Shown in pieces: positions 11,061 through 21,425 of a stretch of DNA of 64,000 nucleotides. Every line of letters starts with the position of its first letter. Within the stretch, counting starts at the first letter, position 1. The position numbers were made by a program, and so were the translations under genes. Below the pieces are notes generated by a model. It was not told the DNA's origin. It did no database searches and worked only from the letters and a program-made list of their open reading frames with translations. The stretch is from Bettongia penicillata ogilbyi (lineage: Eukaryota; Chordata; Mammalia; Diprotodontia; Potoroidae), in contig JAJHZJ010000418.1 of NCBI GenBank assembly GCA_023548195.1, positions 1,213,520-1,277,519 on the forward strand, in the 5' to 3' direction.

Positions 11061-12664
11061 ATACTAAAAATTTAACTTTGCTTACTTCCTTTATATATTA
11101 TATTATTGTATAGCTGTAAGAGGCCAGAAGCATTGTTTATGACCAGAACCATAACTAAATCATGACAAACAGGGCATTGAAATTGATAGTTAAAAAAAAT
11201 TTGCACCAGGGGCATAGCTGAACCTGTCCTTCTCCTCTCCAGTTGGTGATCTATCCAACACTAACCTTGTGGTATCCCTAAATTTCCCCAGATAAAGATT
11301 AGTGTCTTGGAATTTTTCTTACCAAGAGACTTTATATCATAATCTCTACCCCAATGAATTTAAATATTTGAATCTCCCTCATGGGGTCAGTGTTAGAGAA
11401 TTTGTCTTTTGACTTAAGTTTGTTTAGTACTATTTCCCCTCAATGTTGTTTCAAATGAAGCATGACATATGCTAGCTAAAGCTCTGTTTAGGACTCTAGT
11501 CTTAGTTAGTTTATTTAGAAATTATGGGGTGCATCCTCATTATTATTTTATTAAAATATCATTCTTGTTGCCCTCCATAGGCATTTTAGATTTATTAGGG
11601 GCATTTTCTCCTTCCCTCTTAGTTTTGACTGTAAAGCTTTTTAATCAGATCATCAATTCTCTGGCCAATTTTGTTTTTCTACCCTTAGCCAGGAATTCAT
11701 TCTGACATTTTAAGATCTGATCCAGAAAACCAAATTCTTTTAGGATAGACATTTATAACCTTATTAAATTTTTATTTTATGGACGATGTGGCTTCTGGAT
11801 TTTCAGCAGCTTTTGATTTGAACCTAGTGAGGAGACTGAAAATAAAAATAGATAACCCAAAAACATTTTTCCTTCTGCCCATGCAACACATAGGACTCAA
11901 TTAGAATCTGCTTGTGTATTTGGTCTCCATGGAAAAGGATTATATTTTACTCTTAAGCCACTGCCAAGATGTTATTTATGAATGAACGTTACTGTAATTA
12001 AACAAACCCATTTGTGCATCTTGGAATGACTAGAGGCCATTTATCTAAGAGTAGTGATGTACCAAAAGAGATACCACATGCCCAGCATATTTCTTCTATG
12101 AATGAAAAGAAATCTAGAATATTCTTTCATTCGAAATGATCTGAAACACCTCATTGGGTGGCTTATATCAGGCCTGTCAGAAGGCTGCACAAGTTATTAT
12201 AATTGGTGTGGTCTGTTTATTGGCTATTTTTGTCCTGTTTGAACATGGCAAGGCCTAGATGTTGGCATAATGTTATGGTTTTATTGAGTGGCCACTAATT
12301 TTTTTTTTCTTTCTCATCCTAGACTTGTCTAAATTTAGATAGATTTCTGTACTTCACTTTTTTCAGGATGGAGTGGCAGAGGAAACTATAAGAAGAAATA
12401 AACATAACATTAGCTGAGAATTTATTATGCTATATATTAAAATAATATAATGTTTTTGCATAATAATTTATGCAAAATAATAATTTCCCACTTAGCTGAA
12501 ATCCAAACAACCTAGAATTCAAATAACCAGAATGTTTTTTTTCATGGCAGTTCAATTATAAGCTGTTGTTAGTAATGATCCCCGAGGCACCTAAAGAAAC
12601 TGAAGGATCCTCTGAAAAATGAAAGATTCAATAAATGATGCTCTATAATTTTGTTTAAGTGCAT
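11061..12664. other. Unassigned sequence, 1.6 kb
   Basis: No repeat recognised over most of it. Two parts differ in feel: 11400-11720 is T-rich with a 78-codon frame of no clear meaning, while 11880-12270 is unique, mixed-composition DNA free of low complexity, which I list as a possible conserved non-coding element. 12400-12490 is very AT-rich. Confidence 0.45.
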
Positions 12665-12689
12665 CTTACATTGTGCTTTACGTCATTCT

Positions 12690-12900
12690 GTTGACAAGCA
12701 CTTATTAAGTGCTTACTGTGTACCAAGTGTTGTGCTGGAGGTACAAAGAAAGACAAAATGCAATCCTTGATCTCCTGCCATCATTCTAATGGGGCCCGCA
12801 ACATGGAATCAACCATGTAAATAGAAGATGCAGACGCCACAAAGCCAGGAGAGATAACTAACATATTGGATGATAGAGTAAGGGTTGAGAAAGATCTCAC
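12690..12900 (-). repeat. L2 LINE 3' end, antisense
   Basis: Antisense L2 terminus: 'aagcacttattaagtgctta', 'ctgtgtaccaagtgttgtgc', 'ggaggtacaaagaaagacaa', then 'catcattctaatgggg'. Confidence 0.78.
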
Positions 12901-13054
12901 CAGTTTAGAAAGAGGGGGGCAAATAAAAGATAAGATTTCAAAAAGAGAAATGTAAGGTCCTACCCTTACTTAAGGTAAAAAAATAATCAACTTCATGAGT
13001 TCAGTGTAGGCTTGAGGTTACAAGATAGTTTGAAAAAGGTCTAGGGGTTTTCAT

Positions 13055-13230
13055 AAGATAATAGACTTTGACCTAGATGGGACTCTAGAAGTTTTATTTT
13101 ACAGATGAGAAAACCAAGGCATAGAGAAGTTAAGTCACTTACTTAGGGTCATACAGCTAGAAAATGACTGAATCAGGATTTAAACCCAAGCTCTCTTGAC
13201 TCCAAGTTCCCTTCACTATCCAGGTCACTA
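13055..13230 (-). repeat. MIR, antisense
   Basis: Antisense MIR: 'ttttattttacagatgagaa', 'aaccaaggcatagagaagtt', 'gggtcatacagctagaaaat', 'gatttaaacccaagctctct'. Confidence 0.82.
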
Positions 13231-13419
13231 TGCTGTTGATCTTAGTGTACTGCAATCTCAGCAGAAGCAAAGAATGTGACATGTCAGAAAAAAAAAAAAA
13301 AGGTAATATGACTTTAGGCTTCATTTGTAGGAGATATAATTTCCACAGTGAAGATAGTGATAATATTGTATACTTAGAAAATACTTGGAGTATTATTCAC
13401 ACTTCTGGGCACTACATTC

Positions 13420-13745
13420 ATTCTCCAGAATCTGCCACCATGTTTCAGGTGCCTCTGACCTTATCATTGCCTTTTGTCATCTTTCAGCTTCATTTTATGT
13501 TATATTCTTGCATCAGAAACTAAACTCCTTGAGGGTAAGACTCTTTCTTTTTTATTTTATGTCCTGTGTGTTTGGCACAGTGAGCACTTTATTGTGCTCT
13601 TACCTGTGTCCACAATATTTCTCTCCCACATAATGTTAGATATTTGAAGGCAGAGACTACTGCTTCTGTGTCTTTGAATTCCTAGCACAGAATATGGTGC
13701 CTGGAACACCGTAGATATTCAGTAAATGTTTGCTCATTGAACTAT
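13420..13745 (+). repeat. L2 3' ends, sense, two overlapping termini
   Basis: Two L2-like 3' termini follow each other: 'actaaactccttgagggtaa' near 13520-13545, then 'gatatttgaaggcagagact' near 13640 with the end 'attcagtaaatgtttgctca'. This looks like a terminus duplicated or two truncated insertions. Confidence 0.65.
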
Positions 13746-15080
13746 AATTTGCAGCATAAGGGGGGAACTCAACAGTGAAATCTCTTATTGATTGAAGAAT
13801 ATTCATGTGTTTATATCCTAACTCCCCACTTCTGAAAGATATTATGAGTCCTATATCATTTCTGCTTAAAAGAACTAGATTTCTGAAAATAATAACTGAG
13901 AAATGTCACTTTTGTTAGTAATAATATTGTTATATACTCCTGAATATTTATTATCTGATTGATTGGTTGATCTATCATTCTGTCTTTGTACCTATCGTAT
14001 CTTTTTTCCTTCTTTGTCTCTGTCTTTCCCTCTGTCTCTCATCTCTGTCTTTGTCTCTCTGTCTGCCTGGCCTTCAGACTAAGGTCACAAATGTAGAGTA
14101 AGTGCTTAATAGATCTTTTTGAATCTTGAAAGATATCCCACAACATTTATTGGCAATATCTATTTGCTACTAAAATAATATAATAGACATTTATGGAACC
14201 TTCTATAATATTTAAAAAATAAGGAATCATGATTAGACCTGTGATTTCATTGACATCCCTAGCCCCCAGGAAGGAAGCTCTGTCTACCAAGGCCGATAGG
14301 TATCTTATTTGCATTTTATAGTCTTAAAGATTGTCCAGACCATTGTAAAGTCAATTGATCTTCTTGGAATCATAAAACTTATTTGTCCATAACCGTGATC
14401 TTCCTTGATTTAAGAACAGCTCTCTAATTATTATGCACCATTGTCTTTCATTTTATTGAGTAAATTGTTATCTTTCTAAACAAAAATAAGTCTCTCCTCA
14501 CCCAACGGAGGAGTATCTTTCCTCCACAGTGCCTTCTGAGTAATTCCTGTCCATGTGACAGAGGTCAGTTCAAGTTCTGTATCTTTCATGAAGGATTGAG
14601 GACTCTTTTTAGTTATCACTTATTCTCTGAACTTCTATTTTACTTATAGTTTCTACCATAACATAAATAGTAAGAATAACCACAAATCCCCTTAGCTAGT
14701 ATCCAATTGTTCAATACATATATTTGTATTAGCTTACCAAATGGACGGTAACTATTTGAAAGTTGAGGGTTTGCAAAATGCTTTCATATTTGCTACAGAA
14801 TCTATGATAACATGGAAACCCTAAAAAAGAAAACAAAACCCACTGTTTGACTGACAGATGGAAAATTCTTCTTCATCTTTAATCTCTTAATGGCAGATAC
14901 TTATTATTTGAGCCTATGGAGTGGGCGAACAATGTTTAGTTGCTTTTCCAAACAACTCAAATGTGAAGATTGCTTATCCAAAATGATTTACAATCTTCTC
15001 TGTAATAAAACTGATCATTTGACTTCTCAGTATACTTCTGTCATGTGTGTAATAGACAATGCTTCTTTTGGAAATACTTG
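13746..15080. other. Unassigned stretch upstream of coding-like block
   Basis: Contains a TCTG/TCTC-rich segment near 14010-14070 and a short L2-like end 'gtaagtgcttaatagatctt' near 14100. The rest is unassigned. A 75-codon plus frame at 14890-15117 sits just before the coding-like block in another frame, and may be chance. Confidence 0.45.
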
Positions 15081-15098
15081 CATAGTTTCCTTTCTCAG

Positions 15099-15394
15099 CA
15101 TGGAAAGAACACCGTAGTTTGGAGGACTTTGCCATGTTACCATCTGTGGTTGACTTAGCTCAACAAAGTGCTGAGACTATGGCGAAATGGAGAATTAAAG
15201 AGCACAACAAAGTAACGTTCCCCCCTGCTCAAGGCTATTTTTACCCAACTTTTCCCTCAGAGCTAGAAAGTGAATCCATCAGACAACGGAGAGAAAACCT
15301 GTATTTTTGTCAGGTTCCTCTGAGCCAGCACTTTTCACAGGTGCATGAGATGATGAGACTTGCTGACACTGATTTTGAGAAGTTGAAAATGTGA
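15099..15394 (+). CDS. Candidate terminal coding exon, protein unrecognised
   Basis: The frame of 15101-15394 stays open for 97 sense codons and ends in TGA. It is closed upstream by TAG at 15083-15085, immediately followed by a pyrimidine run and CAG at 15096-15098. That is a good splice acceptor placed exactly where the frame opens, so I start the exon at 15099 with two bases completing a split codon. The predicted peptide is balanced in charge (many E, K, R, Q, S) and is not low-complexity; short samples are 'MAKWRIKEHNKVTFPPAQGY' and 'SIRQRRENLYFCQVPLSQ'. There is no signal peptide or membrane segment. I do not recognise the family. A possible polyadenylation signal AATAAA lies at 15688-15693. 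A weaker reading ends the exon at a CAG/GT near 15313. Alternatives are a retrocopy piece or chance. The composition and acceptor argue against chance, but only a protein search can decide. Confidence 0.45.
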
Positions 15395-15934
15395 AGAAAA
15401 GGAGAAATTAGAGCCTCACCATGGTTTTAAGTGAAATTGAGATCAAAGCTGCAAGTGAGGGGTGTGGATGCATTTTGGGAATAACTCTAATTTTAATGTA
15501 AGACTTTTTTTTTTAAATGTGTGCCCACTTTATCCTGGCTAAGATTCCCTGTCTGTAGTTCTATTTATTTTAAATGCCTTCATTAAATTTAGGTGGGGGG
15601 ATTGATATTTTGATTTTTTTCCTTTTAACTTGATAGGACAATTATTCAAAACAGATGAATATGAGTGAATACCCATGGTACTAAAATAATAAAACTTAGA
15701 AAGACTTCATCATTTATGTAGACATTCATTTGTTAATATATTCTTACATGCCAATATGTCCGGTTGTTATTGTACTTGCTATTTACACATTATACAAAGA
15801 TTTAACTGAAGAAATTAATTTTTGGATTGTAATCCCAGAAGTGCCACTGAGTTGAAGTTTTGTTAAAAAAAAAAAAACCCAAAACTTTCTGTTTTGTAAA
15901 AAAAAAAAACAAAAAAAACTTGCTATTTTCTTTT
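15395..15934. other. Possible 3' UTR and unassigned sequence
   Basis: If the exon before it is real, this holds its 3' UTR, with AATAAA at 15688-15693. It also contains A-runs at about 15866-15877 and 15899-15918. No repeat was recognised. Confidence 0.4.
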
Positions 15935-16500
15935 TTAAATAGATTTTTATTGATATCATTTCTCTTTTTTAATTAAAACATTTTTCAATTGCTAAAATGT
16001 GTTTTCTCTCCCTCACACCCCACTGGGGAACAAAAAGAAAATCCATGTAACAAATGTGCATAGTCAAGTGAAATAAATTCCCATATTGGCTATATCCAAA
16101 AATATGTTTATTCTGCACCCTGAGTCCATCGTTCATCACAAGTCTTCTAGCATCATGACTGATCATTGCAAAGCTCAGTATTGTCTTTCAAAGTTGTCTT
16201 TACATGATTCTTGCTATTGTATAAACTCTTTTCCTCACTCTGCTCCCTTTACTTTGCATGAGACTTTTCTTTGTTTCTACAGAACCATTCTTTTCATCCT
16301 TTCTTACAGCACAATAGTATTGCATTAAGTCAAATGCCATGATTTGCTCAGCCATTCTTCAAGTGATCTTTTGTTTTTTATAATGCCTGTCTTTCCCCCA
16401 GTACCCCTCCAAGAGCCATCCTCTAAACAAAGATTTTTTTACAAGAAAAAAATAAAGAGAAGGAAAAAAAGTTAGCAAAACTGATCAATATATCAAAAAA
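15935..16500 (-). repeat. L1 3' UTR/ORF2 end, antisense
   Basis: Antisense L1 3' sequence: 'gattttattgatatcattt'-like start, 'acaaatgtgcatagtcaagt', 'cccatattggctatatccaa', 'catcatgactgatcattgca' and 'ttcttacagcacaatagtat'. It is the same family type as 41590-42090. Open frames here are shadows. Confidence 0.72.
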
Positions 16501-16544
16501 GTGACATTTTTACCAATGCTTTATACCTCTGAAACTCCACCTTT

Positions 16545-16742
16545 GCAAAGTAGTGGGAAGTGAGCAGAAAGATGACAGGTGCATAGCCAGAGTGCTCCAG
16601 TGGTACACTCCAGTGTCAGGAGAAAGTAAGGAAGACCTTCAGCAGTTTGCGTGTGTGCTCTGTGGTGAATTCATGGGAGTATATGGGTAAGATTCATACA
16701 GGATGCATAGGCGTGGATGGATTGTAATCTCATAACTCTTCC
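16545..16742 (+). repeat. Non-LTR LINE reverse transcriptase tail fragment, copy A
   Basis: Aligns with 18871-19203: 'agagtgctccagtggtacac' matches 'agagttctccactgggacgt', and 'aaggaagaccttcagcag' matches 'aaggaagacctccagcagga'. The conceptual peptide contains 'DDRCIARVLQWYTP' and 'VLCGEFMGVYG' with stops between. This resembles the C-terminal end of a LINE reverse transcriptase protein, where 'RW.GH' and 'GRPP' motifs are usual. It lies between two antisense L1 pieces. Confidence 0.5.
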
Positions 16743-17220
16743 TTGAGACCAAGATTGTTTTTTGTAATTTTGCAATATTCATTTTTTAAGTGATTGTTCT
16801 TTCATTTCCATGGTTATAGTCTTTGTATATATTATTTACTTGGCATTGCTTACTTCATTTTGCATCACTTCATATAAGTCTTCCTTCCCTAAAATAATCT
16901 TATTCATAATTTCATATAGTACAGTAATATTCTACTACATTCACATGCTAAAATTTGTCCATTCCCCAGTTTATGAGCATCTACTTCCCCCCATCCCCGC
17001 AGTTCTTTGCTATGAAAAATGTGCTGCTACAAATATTTTCCTGTATATAAATTCTTACTTTTTGTCAATTATTTTCTTGGGGCATACACACATTTTCAAT
17101 TTTCTTAATTCCAAAAATAGGCAAATGAAAAAAAGAAGGTAGACTTCTCAAGTAAGCATGACCTGAGTCTCAAAAATATTGCCCTTTCCTCTATAATTTC
17201 TTCAGTTCTTTTTTACTGGA
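16743..17220 (-). repeat. L1 3' region, antisense
   Basis: Antisense L1: 'cacttcatataagtcttcct', 'cataatttcatatagtacag', 'attcacatgctaaaatttgt', 'ccattccccagtttatgagc'. It probably belongs to the same or a neighbouring insertion as 15935-16500. Confidence 0.72.
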
Positions 17221-17313
17221 TTGGTGTGAGATTTTTGAAATGTAAGTGAATGTAAGACAGCAAGGAAACTTTCTTTTCTTTAAGTTCCATTTACAGCATG
17301 AATACTGTCTGGA

Positions 17314-17317
<4 letters not shown>

Positions 17318-17384
<67 letters not shown>

Positions 17385-17413
17385 TCCTCCCTCCCTCCCT
17401 CCCTCCCTCCCTC
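17318..17413. repeat. Microsatellite (CT)n followed by (CCCT)n
   Basis: About 62 bases of CT dinucleotides, then CCTT/CCCT tetranucleotides. It generates the Ser-Leu and Arg-Glu frames seen on the two strands; neither is a gene. Confidence 0.98.
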
Positions 17414-17800
17414 TGTTTTCCTTTCCATCTGACTCTTTCAGTGGCTGTATGGACACAGTTTAAAAACTGGCATCTAATATGCCAGGACAAAAGTGACCCC
17501 TCATGACTGGGTAGAAAAGAGTATCTAGAGACTTTCAAGATAGGAATTATTTGAAATGATTCTCATAGATGAAAAGTTCTCCACTGAAAAATTTGAGCAC
17601 AAAAAGAAGGCCCCCATATAGAATTTTTAGAAGTCCAGCCCTTTTATTTGACCAATGAGGAAATGGGAAGAGAAAGGAGATAGGATTTGGATGTAACTTT
17701 GGATAATCACACAAACAATTTGAATGACTTTTCCCCCAGCATCTAATATCGGAATCCAAGTTAAGGGCGTGTAAGACAATGATTTAATTGGCTGTCAAGT
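17414..17800. other. Unassigned stretch
   Basis: No recognised repeat or exon between the CT and CA microsatellites. Confidence 0.5.
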
Positions 17801-17807
17801 CTCCTTT

Positions 17808-17848
17808 GTACACACATACACACACACATACACACACATATACACAAA
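17808..17848. repeat. Microsatellite (CA)n, interrupted
   Basis: Imperfect CA repeat with TA interruptions. Confidence 0.95.
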
Positions 17849-18870
17849 ATCAAGGAGGAGGAGATATATTCAAGGACTTTGACATATTTAAGCAGCTTAG
17901 GAAATTCAGTATTAAAATAACCCCGTGTTGACACCGTGTATTTTTTACATATAACTATTAAGTACTTAAAATAAAGACAAATACTGATCCTGCCCCTCTG
18001 CATCCCCAATGTTATTTAAGTCTTGCAATGTTATTAAGTGGGGTTCAGATTGCTTGCTCAGCATCTGAGCTAAGGACAAAAAAACATATATAGTAGGCCT
18101 ATCCTAAATTTTTTTCATAATCCTCACCCTTTCAATAATAGCTATTTTGATTATTAGTGAGCATACTTGTACCCAAAATTCTACTTAAAACTTAGGATAA
18201 TTATTTCAATCACTGGTTGTCATTTCTTATTCCAAGCCCAATATTTCGTGCACATTAGAAGCATATCATGGTCCTATGTAATTTTCTGGTTCAGTTTTGA
18301 CCATGATATGTCCTATGAGATTAGAATAAACCAGAACTCAAAACTTCAGTGAACTGTTTAAACTGAAGCCTCAGGGTTTTAGATTTCCTCAGTGCATTGT
18401 ATATCATCACATGTGGTACATCCAGATGTTCCCAATGTGACCAAAACCTCTTTCCTTTTCGAAGAACCTAGAGTTCTTAGAGTCTAGTTTCCATGATGGC
18501 ATCAGACTCTCTAACCACAGGACAAGTAAGAATCATTTTCTAAAATAAGAATTTGCCCTATACTAAAAATATTTCATTGAAGATCACTGTAAAGTACAGA
18601 TAGCTTTATATTCTAAAAGAATTAGGGAAATACAAAAAGTCCAAACCCAAGATAACCTCAAACCAAGGATCCAAGGTTCTATCTGATGCTATTTTACCTT
18701 GAAGTAACATTGAGAAGAGGTTTTCTAAGGTTCAGGAGTCATAATTTCATGGTTCCTTCCCCAAACCTTAATAGTCTTATTTTAAAGTCATAATGCTATT
18801 TAAATATATATTTTTCCTAGTGTTAATGATCAGGCAAGGAATGTAATAGTCAGCAAAGGCACATAAAGGG
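17849..18870. other. Unassigned sequence, 1 kb
   Basis: AT-rich, no repeat family recognised. A 61-codon frame at 18167-18352 has no supporting feature. Confidence 0.45.
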
Positions 18871-19203
18871 TGTAATGAGGTTGCAGTGTAGTACCAACAA
18901 GGAACTTCGAACAAAATCCAGAGCGAAAGACAGCATCAAAGAAATGTACAATGTAAAGTGAAGACGTACTGGTCACATGGCAAGACTGGAGGTGATAAGG
19001 GAAGAGTCAGAGTTCTCCACTGGGACGTCATCAATGACAGGAGAAAGGAAGGAAGACCTCCAGCAGGATGTATCCCTTGTGGTGGCTTCCTGGCAATGCA
19101 CGGACACGAGTCATACAAGATAAGTAGGCATGGATGTGTCACCATATGCATTGTTGAAAGGAGCAAGCAAATTGATTGGATCACAGACCTATTTGAGTTT
19201 TAA
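18871..19203 (+). repeat. Non-LTR LINE reverse transcriptase tail fragment, copy B
   Basis: An 81-codon frame (18958-19203, ending in TAA) is the residue of a LINE ORF. It contains 'TYWSHGKTGGDKGRVRVLHW' followed within ten residues by 'RKEGRPPAGC', matching the 'RW.GH ... R.L.W ... GRPP' order common near the C-terminus of RTE/CR1-type LINE proteins. Copy A at 16545-16742 is its homologue. No catalytic YXDD motif is present, as only the tail survives. I call it a fossil, not a gene. Confidence 0.5.
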
Positions 19204-19239
19204 GAGAAAAAGGGCAATATACATAAATTGTGTGTCTGT

Positions 19240-19318
19240 CTAAATAAATAAATAAAATAAATAAATGAATGAATGAATGAATAAAATTTAAAAATAATAA
19301 ATATATAAATAAATAAAG
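19240..19318. repeat. Microsatellite (AAAT)n/(GAAT)n
   Basis: Tetranucleotide TAAA changing to TGAA and back. It may be the A-rich tail of the preceding LINE fragment that expanded. Confidence 0.93.
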
Positions 19319-19330
19319 GTACGCACATAA

Positions 19331-19376
19331 AATCATAGAATTTGGAGCAAGAAAGAACTCCAATGATTATCTAGTC
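19331..19376 (-). repeat. MIR, antisense, left half
   Basis: Starts 'aatcatagaatttggagcaa' and ends 'gattatctagtc', the usual antisense MIR beginning. The element is cut here by a hAT insertion and resumes at 20002. Confidence 0.75.
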
Positions 19377-20001
19377 CAGCACTTCCCAAAATTTTTGGTC
19401 TCAGGACCCCTTTACACACTTTATTATTTTCTTCTTTTTTTAAGTTTGTGGAATAAAACATGCATTTCCATGACATAGCATATAAAAAAGATGTTTGCCA
19501 TGAAACTGCAAATCTATTATGTATAATTTGCCATTCCTTTAAAATGATGATAAAGTTATTATTTAAGTTTCTTTACTTTTTTTCTTTTCTTTTCTTACCC
19601 TTTGTCCTAGAGATGACTACCATTAGATACAAATATGTATGTATGTATATACACATATGCACATATATATGTAAAATCATTCTATATGTACAATTCTGTT
19701 TATCAGCTCTTTCCCTGATGCAGATAGCATCTTCCTTAATATGTCCTTTGTAGTTAATTTGTGTATGTATAGTAGCCAAAATGACTTATTTGCTTAAAGG
19801 TGTTCTTAAAACAACATTACTGTCCCTATATACAAAGACCCCTCAAAGAGCTTTTGTTTGTGTGTTATATCTGTTGATATTTACTGTATTAGAAAATGAA
19901 ACATCTTAATATTATTATGAAAATAGTTTTAATCTTGTTGATTCCCCAAAAGAGTTTCAGGGACTCCCAATGGCCCCCAGAACATATTTTGAGAACCAAT
20001 G
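19377..20001. mobile_element. hAT-type DNA transposon remnant inside MIR
   Basis: Ends are diverged inverted repeats: 'cagcacttcccaaaat' on the left and, reversed, 'cattggttctcaaaat' on the right. Flanking 8-base copies are 'atctagtc' (19369-19376) and 'atatagcc' (20002-20009), six of eight matching, the duplication length expected for hAT. Internal phrases such as 'gacccctcaaagagctttt' and 'tatctgttgatatttactgt' match a common mammalian hAT MITE type. No transposase frame is present. Confidence 0.72.
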
Positions 20002-20027
20002 ATATAGCCCATTGACTTGCCCCCTCT

Positions 20028-20071
<44 letters not shown>

Positions 20072-20245
20072 CTCCACACACACACACACACATCCACATG
20101 CATACGCATGCACATGCACACATGGACACACACATCAGGAAATTAGTGCCAGAAAGTTTATATAACTTACCCAAAATCATATACACAATAAATAGTAGAA
20201 CTAACACACGAACCAAAGACCTATGATTCCAAATCAGTAGATCAT
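20002..20245 (-). repeat. MIR, antisense, right half, with microsatellite
   Basis: Resumes the MIR broken at 19376: 'cccattgacttgcccc', then a microsatellite, then 'aggaaattagtgccagaaag', 'cttacccaaaatcatataca' and 'gaaccaaagacctatgattc'. Confidence 0.65.
20030..20133. repeat. Microsatellite (TC)n then (AC)n
   Basis: TC dinucleotides run directly into CA dinucleotides with minor interruptions, placed inside the MIR. It produces spurious frames on both strands. Confidence 0.97.
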
Positions 20246-20427
20246 AGGTTCATAGTTAGAAAGAATCTTAAAGGGTAGCTATTTCAGTCCTTGCTTCTCT
20301 CCTTCCCTTTTGCAGATGAGGAAACTGAAGCCCTGAGAAGTTGTATGTTGCCTCAGATCACACAGGTACATAAATGATTGATCTGGTATTCAAATTCAGG
20401 TCCTATGACACCATATCCCTTTTGGCA
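20246..20427 (-). repeat. MIR/CORE-SINE, antisense
   Basis: 'ttcatagttagaaagaatct', 'ttttgcagatgaggaaactg', 'aagccctgagaagttgtatg', 'gatcacacaggtaca', 'attcaaattcaggtcctatg'. A good full copy. Confidence 0.82.
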
Positions 20428-20441
20428 TCATAGATTTAGAG
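20428..20441 (-). repeat. MIR, antisense, left stub
   Basis: 'catcatagatttag' is the beginning of an antisense MIR that continues at 20606 after a hAT MITE. Confidence 0.55.
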
Positions 20442-20605
20442 CAGAGGTTCTTAATCTGGGGCCCATGATTTTTTTTATACCTATATTTTAATATAATTGG
20501 TTTTCTTTATAATTCTATGTTTATGCATTTAAAATTATTCTGCAAAGAATTCATCAGATTGTCAAAAGGATCTATGACACACACAAAAAAGCTTAAGGAC
20601 TCTTG
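20442..20605 (+). mobile_element. hAT-type MITE, copy 1
   Basis: Left end 'cagaggttcttaatctgggg'; right end read in reverse begins 'caagagtccttaagc', so the termini are inverted repeats. Internal 'taatataattggttttcttt' and 'ttatgcatttaaaattattc' recur at 45255-45380 and, reversed, at 47725-47945. It sits inside a MIR. No clean 8-base duplication was found. Confidence 0.7.
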
Positions 20606-20745
20606 AACTTGAAGGGACTTTAGAGGTTTAGAGGTTGTGTCCAACCACTTAATTTCATAGATGCGGAAGTTGAAATATATAAATGTTAAGTGACTTGTCT
20701 AGGGAGGTGGGGGTTGAACCCTGTTCTTCTTTGTTCCAAGTCCTG
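20606..20745 (-). repeat. MIR, antisense, right part
   Basis: Continues the MIR stub: 'aacttgaagggactttagag', 'tgcggaagttgaaata', 'aagtgacttgtctagg', 'ggttgaaccctgttcttctt'. Confidence 0.7.
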
Positions 20746-21285
20746 TGCCTCATCCTCCATAAGTATTCTAATAATAATTACTTGTTTCCAACTCTCTATT
20801 TATATAGATATACATCTGTGCCTCTGCCAGTCAGCAAAATTCCTCATCCTCAAATGAAAGTGACCTGGGATTCTTGTACCTAGAACAATGGAAGACAGGT
20901 CCAACTATATTGGAATAGTTTTGAGTATAGACTCAGTGATATACTTTGTTTTATTCTATTTTCATCCATTTTAATTATCTAAGAATGATAATACGTAGGA
21001 GAAAGTTGTAAGCAATAATATTTTAAAAGTAAAAGCAACCATCATTAGTCATTTCAAAGAGCACAGGAGTACTTTACGTTTATTATGCTATCTGAAGAGA
21101 CATTATGAGGTTCATCAATGGATGACACATGTTTTTGATCATGAAAAAATCTCTCATTTGTTTATAGAAAGTTTGTGATCTGAACAAGCAGAAGGAACAC
21201 CCATGCCCACTAATTTTTTTTAAGATTTAAATTGTTTGCAGTATTGAAATATGTATAGATATATATTTGTATGGATGCATGTTTG
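20746..21285. other. Unassigned stretch
   Basis: No repeat or exon recognised. TA-rich low complexity appears at about 21250-21290. Confidence 0.45.
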
Positions 21286-21289
21286 TATG

Positions 21290-21425
21290 TGTGCATACTT
21301 ACTGTACCAAAATGATCATATCACTCCCTGCTCGCATACCTTCAGTGACTCCCTATTCCATATAAGCTAAAACATAAATTCTTTAGTCTGGTTTCCCCTT
21401 GCCCCCCATTACTTCCTTGTAAGGG
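21290..21425 (+). repeat. L2 fragment, sense
   Basis: 'atgatcatatcactccctgc', 'cagtgactccctattccata', 'taagctaaaacataaattct' follow L2 order in sense. Confidence 0.72.

Noticed and set aside
12412..12490. Very AT-rich segment considered as an origin or matrix attachment site
   Set aside because: AT-richness alone is common here and gives no specific support.
14890..15117. 75-codon frame just before the 15.1-kb coding-like block
   Set aside because: Different frame, cysteine- and serine-rich without a pattern; the splice acceptor at 15098 suggests this part is intron.
17191..17538. 115-codon minus frame with an Arg-Glu run
   Set aside because: Translation of the CT/GA microsatellite with flanking chance sequence.
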